Assembly: GCA_027620105.1 (NCBI GenBank)
Contig: JAQCIA010000093.1
Span: 1 to 7,267 of the forward strand
Direction: 5' to 3'
DNA from: Verrucomicrobiota bacterium
Lineage (GTDB): Bacteria; Verrucomicrobiota; Kiritimatiellia; UBA8416; JAIOPI01
Length of the DNA stretch: 7,267 bases
Position numbers and translations under genes: made by a program. The notes beneath the pieces were generated by a model that saw only the letters and a program-made list of their open reading frames with translations, was not told the DNA's origin and did no database searches. Positions 1 through 5,496 of this stretch are shown in pieces (positions within the stretch are counted from its first letter, which is position 1; each line of letters begins with the position of its first letter).

Positions 1-1953
1 GTGCTGGGGTACATCATGGCGGGGGTCATTATCGGCCCGCACACCCTGCCGTTTCCATTGATCCAGGACAAGGGCACGATCGATACCCTGGCGGAACTTG
101 GCATTGTGTTCCTGCTGTTCTCGCTGGGGCTGGAGTTCAATCTGCGTAAGCTCAAGGCAGTGGGTGTGCCGGCTTCGGTGGCCGCGTTGTTCAAAATTGT
201 GATGATGGTGACCGTGGGGTACGGGCTGGGGCGCTGGTTTGGGTGGAGTGGTACGGACAGCCTGTTTCTGGGCGCGATCATGTCGATTTCGTCGACGACG
301 ATCATCGTCAAAATTCTGGGCGATCTGGGGTTGAGCCGGGAGCGATTTGCCGGGCCGCTGTTTGGCATGCTGATCATTGAGGATGTTCTGGCCATCATCA
401 TGATTGCGCTGCTATCGGGCATCGCCATGACCGGTTCGCTGGCGTGGCTAGAAGTCGGGCGCACGGTCGGGCGATTGTCGATTTTTCTGGTGGTGGCGCT
501 GGTCACGGGGCTGATCGCAGTCCCGCGGATTCTGCAGTACGTGGCGCGATTTAAGAGCAACGAAATGCTGCTGGTCACGGTGCTGGGGCTCTGTTTTGGG
601 TCGTCGCTGCTGGCCGTGAAAATGGGATACAGCGTGGCGCTGGGTGCTTTCGTGATTGGTGCCGTGATTGCGGAATCCCGAGAGTTGGGCCGGATTGCGC
701 GTCTGACGGAACCGCTGCGGGATATGTTCAGCGCCGTGTTTTTTGTGGCGATCGGTATGTTGATTGATCCACGCATGTTGATGGACCACACGGGCGCTGT
801 GACCGCAATCACGCTGGTCCTGGTGGGGGGGAAGATTCTTTCCTATTCGGCAGGCAGTTTCCTGGCTGGTATTGACGCGCGTACGTCGGTGCGGATTGGT
901 ATTGGCATGACGCCACTGGGAGAGTTTTCCTTCATCATTGCCGCGTTGGGTGTGTCGCTCGGGGTCACGAGTAGCTTTCTCTACCCGATCGCCGTGGCTG
1001 TGGCCGCGGTGACGACGCTCATCACGCCGTATATGATCCGTAGTTCGGATCGGGTGGTGAACTGGTGCGAACGCACGGCTCCGCAACCGCTGGTGGGTGC
1101 GATCGGTCTGTATACACAATGGGTGGCAGCGCTCCGATTTGCATATCCCCGTCATCAGGAACTGTGGCCGGTACGCAGTCTGATCTGGCAACTCACCCTG
1201 AACGTCATGTTGATCGCCGGTGTGTTTATCGGTGCGGCCTTTGCGTCCACGGCGGCGAAGGCGTACCTGCCGGTGCCGGCGTGGTTGCCCGGTGAAGAGC
1301 GCACGGCCTGCTGGATCGCGGCCGTGGTTCTGACACTGCCCATTTATGTGGCGACCGTGCGCAAGTTGCAGGCGCTGGGCATGATGTTGGCCGAGGTCAG
1401 CATCACGCGGCCCGTCGCGGGATTGGAATTGCAGCGCCTGCGGGCGCTCCTGTCCAACGCGATTCTGGTGGGAACCGTGGCGGGGTTGGGGGTGCTCTCG
1501 CTCCTGCTTAGCTCGGCCATTTTGCCCCCAGGTGGTGCGTTGGTGGCACTGCTGACGCTGGTGGCGGTGGCCGTGGTGTTGTTCGGCGCGTATTTCAATC
1601 GGCTGTATTCGCATGCGAAATTTGCCCTGATCGAAACATGGAACCGCGCCCCGGACGTGGTGGAAGTCCCCCCCCCGCCGCCGATGCCTGCGCTGCTGCG
1701 AGATGCGGACATGGACGTGGTGGTGATTGGCCCGGGTCCGGCAGCCGGAAAGCGTGTCCGCGATCTGGCCATGCGGTCCCGGACGGGCGCGAGCATTGTC
1801 GCCATCGAGCGCGCCGGTCACACCACGGTGAATCCGGGGCCCGACGAACTGTTGCGGGTGGGGGATCAGGTGCTGCTATTGGGGGCGGCGGGCCAATTGA
1901 CCGATGCCCGGAAGTTGCTCGCGAGCGGGGGTGACGCCAGCAGCAATCCGTGA
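1..1953 (+). CDS. CPA2-family cation:proton antiporter with C-terminal TrkA_C domain (5'-partial)
   Basis: Inner-membrane monovalent cation (K+ or Na+)/H+ exchanger of the CPA2/KefB-like group. The frame is open to the left edge, and its first codon, GTG, probably encodes the Val of a typical (P)VLGY segment, so about 30-40 N-terminal residues are missing. Residues 1-350 (window numbering) carry family motifs: LFSLGLEFN (39-47), ISSTTIIVKILGDLG (96-110), the acidic pair E127-D128 in LIIEDVLAI, LGAFVIGAVIAES (214-226), FFVAIGMLIDP (247-257) and MTPLGEFSF (303-311). A second hydrophobic block with about four membrane segments spans 395-535. A proline linker (557-561) leads to a cytoplasmic TrkA_C domain (about 570-642), a likely ligand-sensing module. 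No RCK_N/Rossmann domain of the KefB/KefC type is present. The transported ion cannot be read from the sequence. Family assignment is firm; coupling to the downstream gene is uncertain. Confidence 0.93.
   Translation: MLGYIMAGVIIGPHTLPFPLIQDKGTIDTLAELGIVFLLFSLGLEFNLRKLKAVGVPASVAALFKIVMMVTVGYGLGRWFGWSGTDSLFLGAIMSISSTTIIVKILGDLGLSRERFAGPLFGMLIIEDVLAIIMIALLSGIAMTGSLAWLEVGRTVGRLSIFLVVALVTGLIAVPRILQYVARFKSNEMLLVTVLGLCFGSSLLAVKMGYSVALGAFVIGAVIAESRELGRIARLTEPLRDMFSAVFFVAIGMLIDPRMLMDHTGAVTAITLVLVGGKILSYSAGSFLAGIDARTSVRIGIGMTPLGEFSFIIAALGVSLGVTSSFLYPIAVAVAAVTTLITPYMIRSSDRVVNWCERTAPQPLVGAIGLYTQWVAALRFAYPRHQELWPVRSLIWQLTLNVMLIAGVFIGAAFASTAAKAYLPVPAWLPGEERTACWIAAVVLTLPIYVATVRKLQALGMMLAEVSITRPVAGLELQRLRALLSNAILVGTVAGLGVLSLLLSSAILPPGGALVALLTLVAVAVVLFGAYFNRLYSHAKFALIETWNRAPDVVEVPPPPPMPALLRDADMDVVVIGPGPAAGKRVRDLAMRSRTGASIVAIERAGHTTVNPGPDELLRVGDQVLLLGAAGQLTDARKLLASGGDASSNP
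1668..1676 (+). repeat. Homopolymeric C9 tract in the antiporter linker
   Basis: Nine consecutive C lie in the codons for the pentaproline linker between the membrane part and the TrkA_C domain. By hand translation, loss of one C leads to a TGA at 1724-1726, removing the regulatory domain. Gain of one C enters a frame open to 1934, replacing that domain with about 86 unrelated residues. Such tracts can slip during replication; nothing here shows that it does. Confidence 0.85.
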
Positions 1954-1964
1954 AAAGCGGTCGG

Positions 1965-1976
1965 ACCGGCGCCGGT
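1965..1976. repeat. 12-bp perfect palindrome between antiporter and coaB
   Basis: ACCGGCGCCGGT is its own reverse complement and starts 11 bases after the antiporter stop codon. It could be a protein-binding site or a small hairpin. It lacks a following T tract, so it is not a standard intrinsic terminator. In DNA this GC-rich a 12-bp palindrome can arise by chance. Confidence 0.4.
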
Positions 1977-2091
1977 GGCGCGGTGTCCTTACGCGTTGGA
2001 TGAAGCCTTGCCAAGCTGGCGGGGGTGAATGCAAAACGGCGCTTGCAGGCGGGACGCGGCTGCGAAATACTGCGCGCCATCAACGTCAACT

Positions 2092-2095
2092 GGAG
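2092..2095 (+). promoter_or_regulatory. Ribosome binding site deciding the coaB start
   Basis: GGAG lies 10 bases before the ATG at 2106, a workable spacing. It supports that ATG over the upstream in-frame GTG at 2025, which would add 27 residues with no family counterpart. The family fold starts directly at MRFLVTAGPTRE. Confidence 0.6.
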
Positions 2096-2105
2096 CCAGG
2101 CCGGT

Positions 2106-2738
2106 ATGCGCTTTCTAGTCACCGCGGGGCCCACACGGGAGGCGATCGATCCCGTGCGATTTCTTTCCAATCGTTCATCGGGGAAAATGGGTTTTGCCGT
2201 GGCGGTGGCCGCGGCCGCACGCGGGCATGTGGTGACTTTGATCTCCGGGCCGACGAGCCTGCCTTCACCCGCAGGGGTGCACACGGTGCGCATTGAAACG
2301 GCGGAGCAAATGCTGGTGGCCGTGCGCGAGCATGTGCCAGCCTGCGACGTTTTGATCATGGCGGCGGCCGTCGCGGACTGGCGACCGCGACAGTGCGCCG
2401 CGCAAAAGCAGAAGAAAGAAGCAACAGCGAGCACGCTGGAACTGGAGCGTACGCCGGATGTCCTGCAATCCGTGCTGCCTTTGAAGGGCGCGCGCGTGTT
2501 CGTCGGATTTGCGGCGGAAACGGAGCATGTGCTCGCGTACGCGCAGCGCAAGCTCGAATCCAAGAAGCTGGATGCGGTGGTGGCGAATGATGTGTCGCGC
2601 ACCGATGCTGGATTTGAGGTGGATACCAATCAGGTGACACTGTTGACGCCGGGCGCACCGCCGGATACCTGGGCGCTCATGCCGAAGTCTGCAGTGGCGG
2701 TGCGCTTGGTGAAGTGGGTCGAAGCCTTGCGCCGGTAA
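2106..2738 (+). CDS. coaB: Stand-alone phosphopantothenate-cysteine ligase (CoaB)
   Basis: Cytoplasmic coenzyme A biosynthesis enzyme that joins 4'-phosphopantothenate to cysteine using a nucleoside triphosphate. The 210-residue protein matches the C-terminal half of bifunctional Dfp/CoaBC. It has VTAGPTREAIDPVRFLSN at the N-terminus, the SNRSSGKMG nucleotide-binding motif (21-29), AAAVADWRP (86-94), a lysine-rich KQKKE segment (101-105) where family members have the KIKK motif, GFAAETE (134-140), ANDVS (160-164) and a TNQVTLL strand (174-180). The flavin-dependent decarboxylase half (CoaC) is absent: the 152 bases upstream cannot encode it, and the preceding gene is an antiporter. CoaC must therefore be elsewhere, as in other organisms with split genes. 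The ATG at 2106 is chosen for its Shine-Dalgarno and the family start; a GTG at 2025 is a less likely alternative. The gene follows the antiporter on the same strand and faces the minus-strand cluster. Confidence 0.93.
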   Translation: MRFLVTAGPTREAIDPVRFLSNRSSGKMGFAVAVAAAARGHVVTLISGPTSLPSPAGVHTVRIETAEQMLVAVREHVPACDVLIMAAAVADWRPRQCAAQKQKKEATASTLELERTPDVLQSVLPLKGARVFVGFAAETEHVLAYAQRKLESKKLDAVVANDVSRTDAGFEVDTNQVTLLTPGAPPDTWALMPKSAVAVRLVKWVEALRR

Positions 2739-2772
2739 CGGGCAAGTTCCTTCTAGCCTGAAACGACAGGCG

Positions 2773-2804
2773 GTCGGCGTGGCAACCGACTTTCCCGTTC
2801 CGGG
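2773..2804 (+). terminator. Weak hairpin region in the convergent gap after coaB
   Basis: The 87-bp gap between the two converging stop codons holds two small inverted repeats. GTCGG (2773-2777) can pair with CCGAC (2786-2790), followed by only TTT. CCCG (2794-2797) can pair with CGGG (2801-2804). The stems are short and the T run is poor, so this is a tentative terminator for the plus-strand genes. No good terminator is visible for the minus-strand operon. Confidence 0.25.
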
Positions 2805-2825
2805 ATGCGTCGCACAACGCGTCCG

Positions 2826-3206
2826 CTACAGATCCCCGCCGCCCGACGCGATCCAGTTCTTGCCCACTTCCACGATTGCGTTGAACCAATTGTTGTAGAA
2901 GGCGATGGAATCCTGTCCGATGCCGACGAGTAGGCCGGCAACGATGGCGCGCAGCAAAAAGGCGTCGGATACAAGAAAGAGCCAGTAGAACGAGTAGGCT
3001 GGCACGAGCAGGCACAGAATCCCCTGGTACACCGAATCCTGGAACGCCATGAGAATCAGGGTGATGTGCAGGACCAGCACGGCGTAGGGGCCAAGTTTGA
3101 TCAGCAGATCGATATTTGCCTGCGAGAGCCCGTTGTTGTAGCGCAGGTGCCACATGAGGCCGCCGAGGAGCAGAAAAATAATCCAACTCAGTTTCGCGTT
3201 ACGCAT
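2826..3206 (-). CDS. Small multi-pass membrane protein, unknown function
   Basis: I do not recognise this 126-residue protein as a named family. It is strongly hydrophobic, with about four likely membrane segments (roughly 8-22, 34-54, 60-79 and 80-98) and a short soluble tail (99-126) ending in a glycine-rich stretch. The GILCLLVPAYSFYWLF segment (62-77) resembles a pattern I associate with small uncharacterised membrane proteins in Verrucomicrobiota and Planctomycetota; that is recollection, not a search. The ATG at 3206 is supported by a strong GGAGG six bases upstream. It is the last gene of the minus-strand cluster, 25 bp after the lipoprotein gene, so it is probably co-transcribed with the muramic-acid salvage genes. 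Many bases are shared with weaker frames on both strands, but the hydrophobic pattern and ribosome site favour this one. An envelope role is inferred only from hydrophobicity. Confidence 0.8.
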   Translation of the reverse strand: MRNAKLSWIIFLLLGGLMWHLRYNNGLSQANIDLLIKLGPYAVLVLHITLILMAFQDSVYQGILCLLVPAYSFYWLFLVSDAFLLRAIVAGLLVGIGQDSIAFYNNWFNAIVEVGKNWIASGGGDL

Positions 3207-3212
3207 GGTGAT

Positions 3213-3217
3213 CCTCC
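3213..3217 (-). promoter_or_regulatory. Shine-Dalgarno of the small membrane protein gene
   Basis: Read on the minus strand this is GGAGG, six bases before the ATG at 3206. It is the strongest ribosome binding site in the cluster and fixes that start. It suggests the last gene is translated independently of coupling to the lipoprotein gene. Confidence 0.75.
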
Positions 3218-3231
3218 GGAAGAGCCTGCCG

Positions 3232-3495
3232 TCAGAAATTCTCGGCTTCCTGCATGTCCGCGGCGTCTTCGGCTTTCACGTTATCGATGGTGGCGCGCGC
3301 CTTCTTGTGAGCATCCACCGCGGTGCGACCGGTGACGCCATCGATCACGGTCTGCACATCTGATTTCGCCGGGGAGGGGGCCGGGGCAGCAGCGGGTGGG
3401 CTCTCTTTGGTGCGCGAGCAGCCCGTGGTCAGGCAGATCGCCACAGCGCAAAACACGGCCAGGGCTGCGTTCTGTACTTGGGTATACGCCTTCAT
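3232..3495 (-). CDS. Small putative lipoprotein, unknown function
   Basis: This 87-residue protein has a signal-like N-terminus: MKAYTQVQNA, then a hydrophobic core (about 10-22) ending in LTTGC, with Cys26 as the likely lipidation site. The lipobox is imperfect because Thr rather than Leu is at -3, so the prediction is good but not certain. The mature part has an Ala/Pro-rich spacer (about 33-43), then a short charged, probably helical domain (about 45-87) containing the sequence VIDGVTGRTAVDAHKKARAT (50-69). It ends in Phe, not the terminal Lys used by Lpp for peptidoglycan attachment. The chosen ATG at 3495 overlaps the stop of the upstream fusion gene by 4 bp (ATGA) and has an AGAGGT ribosome site at 3503-3508. 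A start nine codons further upstream (3522) lacks this logic. Coupling to the sugar-salvage enzymes hints at a cell-envelope role; the function is unknown. Confidence 0.8.
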   Translation of the reverse strand: MKAYTQVQNAALAVFCAVAICLTTGCSRTKESPPAAAPAPSPAKSDVQTVIDGVTGRTAVDAHKKARATIDNVKAEDAADMQEAENF

Positions 3496-3508
3496 CCTTC
3501 CGACCTCT
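3492..3508 (-). promoter_or_regulatory. ATGA overlap with ribosome site coupling the fusion gene to the lipoprotein gene
   Basis: The lipoprotein ATG (3493-3495) overlaps the fusion-gene TGA (3492-3494) in an ATGA. AGAGGT lies seven bases before the ATG, with GGAAGG directly next to it. This arrangement favours translational coupling and decides the lipoprotein start. Confidence 0.75.
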
Positions 3509-5453
3509 TGTACTCGATGCATCGCAGGTTGGCGACGAAATCTTGAAGCATACGCAGAGTATACAGATGGCTCAGGGCGCGGTCCAGCATCTCCAAGGCC
3601 GGTGAAATGTGTTGTTCAAACTCCCGCATACCCGGGAGGCGGCTGAGTCGACCGTAGGCGCCGATGGCTTGCACGAGGCGTTGGACCACGGCATGCCAGA
3701 AGGCTTCCCGCAGGCCGGCGGTGTCGGCGCTGCCGACGTGGCCGGCGTAGGTTTCGAGCAGGGCGAGTTGACTGGCTTCGGGCAGCATGACGTATGGATC
3801 GGCTAGCAGGGAGGCAAGGTCGTAGACGGCGGGGCCCATGCGCATGCCCTGAAAATCGATGAAGGCCGGCGTGTTGCGCGCGTACAGGATATTGGTGGAT
3901 TGCAGGTCGCGATGCACCAGTGTGAGGGGCTCTTTGTTCAACCGGGCGGCGACGGTGGCCAATACCCGCATGGCCGGTTGGGCCTGCGCGGGAGGCATTG
4001 CGAGGCGGCCGAAAAGATAATGATTCAAGAAGAGCGCATGCTCCCGATGATACAGTCTGGCGTCGAAGCGCGGTTCCAAGGCCAGTTGGCGACGACGGGC
4101 GGCGGGACCGGCTTTGGTGTGCCAGTGCGCGATGGCTTCGATTACGCGCGGATAGTAGCGCAGTGAATTTGCACGCGGTTTCGGCCTGATCCGCGAGCCG
4201 AGATCGGCATCGCCAAGATCCTCCGTCACCACGAGCTGTTGCCCGGGAAGATCCAGGAGGATTTCCGGTACGCGCACGCCGCAGGATTTAAGAAAGCGCG
4301 CATGGCCGGCGAAGCGGGCGTTCTCCGGTCGCTCCAGGCTGTAGCGAATGACGATGGCGCTGCGCTTCCCATGCGACAGGCGCGTGAATGTGCGCGCGGA
4401 ACCGCGCGGCGCCAACGGCTGCACGACCGTGTCGGCGGGTGTCCAGCCGAGGCGCGCCGTGATGGCGGTGAGGGTGGGGTCGCGGGCGTTTGTTAATGAC
4501 ACGGCCAGGCGGCGCGCGCTGCCGTGGATCCAGGTGCCCGGCGCGAGAATGGCGCGGTCAACGATGGCGCCACGGCTGATGCGGACGCCGTCCATGGCGA
4601 TGGTGTTGTGCAGGCATGCCCCCCTGCTGATGGCAACGTCGCAGCCGAGGGACACGAAACCGGCGACGTGTATGCCGCGACGTTTCAGTTGGCGCTGGGT
4701 GCGGTGGGTGGCGGGAGGGACGAAGCGCCCCTCGCGCAGACCGGCGCATGCGGCGGCATATGTCCAGGCATGGGCCTCAAGCAGACCTTCGGGGGTTCCG
4801 ATGTCGACCCAGAAGCGATGTGCGTTGCGCACACCGATGACCTTGTGGCCGGCCTTGGCGGCATGTTCGTACGCGGTGACGATGGAAGAAGCCGTGGAGT
4901 CTGCGATGTGATGCAGGATATCCGGCGACAGCAATTGCAGGCCGCAGAAGGTCACGGTGCCGGGGGCTCCAGGCGTGGGTGATCGAAAATTGCGGATGGT
5001 CCCGGATGGCGCAAGTTCCACGGTGCGCGGTCCGTTTTGCGCGGTCATGAGCAGGGCGGCGATGGCGTGTTGTCTAAAGAACGTGCGGAGCAGGTCACGG
5101 GGATTGCAGTCAAAGACGATATCGCCATTGACCATCCAAAAGGGTGCTTCGTCAAGAAACCAGGCGGCGCGACTTAGGGCGCCCCCCGTGCCCAGGATCT
5201 CGGGTTCGTGGGAGAACGCGATGCGCAGGGTTGGATGCGGATGGTCGATGAGGTGTCGCCAGAGCGGCTGCGGGGCGTGATGGAGATTGACGAGGACATC
5301 GCGTACGCCCCACGCGGCGAGGGTGTCGAGTGTGTGATCGATGATGGGGCGTCCCCAGAAAGGGAGCAGGCATTTTGGGAGCGTGCGGCTCAGCGGTTCC
5401 ATGCGCGTGCCGTAGCCGGCGGCGAGGATGATGGCTCTGAGAGGAGAACGCAT
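3492..5453 (-). CDS. murU-amgK: Fused MurU-like nucleotidyltransferase and AmgK-like sugar kinase
   Basis: A 653-residue cytoplasmic fusion predicted to turn MurNAc into UDP-MurNAc: the C-terminal kinase makes the sugar 1-phosphate, and the N-terminal domain adds uridylate from UTP. Residues 1-235 are a nucleotidyltransferase: LAAGYGTRMEPLSRTLPKCL (10-29), GTGGAL (88-93), the metal-site NGD (109-111) and VDIGTPEG (216-223). Residues 262-312 look like a few left-handed beta-helix turns (VAGFVSLGCDVAISRGACLH and following). Residues 345-640 are a phosphotransferase-fold kinase: TEDLGDADLGS (410-420), the catalytic loop VHRDLQSTN (513-521, Asp516) and the metal-binding IDFQGMRMGPAVYDLASLL (532-550, Asp533). 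Separate MurU and AmgK are about 225 and 340 residues, so the fusion has roughly 90 extra residues. Sugar specificity is inferred from the adjacent namZ; another hexose is possible. The only sensible start (5453) has no Shine-Dalgarno. Confidence 0.9.
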   Translation of the reverse strand: MRSPLRAIILAAGYGTRMEPLSRTLPKCLLPFWGRPIIDHTLDTLAAWGVRDVLVNLHHAPQPLWRHLIDHPHPTLRIAFSHEPEILGTGGALSRAAWFLDEAPFWMVNGDIVFDCNPRDLLRTFFRQHAIAALLMTAQNGPRTVELAPSGTIRNFRSPTPGAPGTVTFCGLQLLSPDILHHIADSTASSIVTAYEHAAKAGHKVIGVRNAHRFWVDIGTPEGLLEAHAWTYAAACAGLREGRFVPPATHRTQRQLKRRGIHVAGFVSLGCDVAISRGACLHNTIAMDGVRISRGAIVDRAILAPGTWIHGSARRLAVSLTNARDPTLTAITARLGWTPADTVVQPLAPRGSARTFTRLSHGKRSAIVIRYSLERPENARFAGHARFLKSCGVRVPEILLDLPGQQLVVTEDLGDADLGSRIRPKPRANSLRYYPRVIEAIAHWHTKAGPAARRRQLALEPRFDARLYHREHALFLNHYLFGRLAMPPAQAQPAMRVLATVAARLNKEPLTLVHRDLQSTNILYARNTPAFIDFQGMRMGPAVYDLASLLADPYVMLPEASQLALLETYAGHVGSADTAGLREAFWHAVVQRLVQAIGAYGRLSRLPGMREFEQHISPALEMLDRALSHLYTLRMLQDFVANLRCIEYKRSEG

Positions 5454-5496
5454 AATTATGGGGCAAACGCTGTCTCGTTGAGGCTCGGCTCAGTGC

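Noticed and set aside
448..1821. Long minus-strand open frame of 457 codons opposite the antiporter gene
   Set aside because: The translation is rich in His, Arg and Gln with no family motif, typical of the antisense of a GC-rich gene. The plus-strand frame has clear CPA2 motifs across the same bases.
2043..2070. Possible coaB promoter: TTGCAG with AAATAC 16 bases later
   Set aside because: Both boxes are poor matches to a sigma-70 consensus, and such pairs occur by chance; there is no independent support.
2025..2105. Upstream GTG extension of coaB by 27 residues
   Set aside because: The added residues have no family counterpart. The ATG at 2106 has a GGAG at workable spacing and starts exactly where the CoaB fold begins.
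1595..2629. Minus-strand open frame of 344 codons spanning the antiporter 3' end and coaB
   Set aside because: Low-complexity Ser/Arg/Pro/Ala sequence lying opposite two well-supported genes and across their gap; an antisense shadow.
2677..3186. Alternative minus-strand frame of 169 codons overlapping the small membrane protein gene and the coaB 3' end
   Set aside because: It overlaps the supported coaB end, has a shadow-like Arg/Pro/Ala composition, and competes with a frame that has a strong ribosome site and a clear membrane-protein pattern.
3496..3522. Longer lipoprotein form starting at 3522 (nine extra residues)
   Set aside because: The start at 3495 has a ribosome site and an ATGA overlap, and gives a normal signal-peptide N-region. 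The extension would place extra residues before it with no support.
4348..4982. Plus-strand open frames of 150-190 codons opposite the fusion gene
   Set aside because: No motifs, Arg/Gly/Ala-rich, and fully inside a minus-strand gene with catalytic motifs at both ends.
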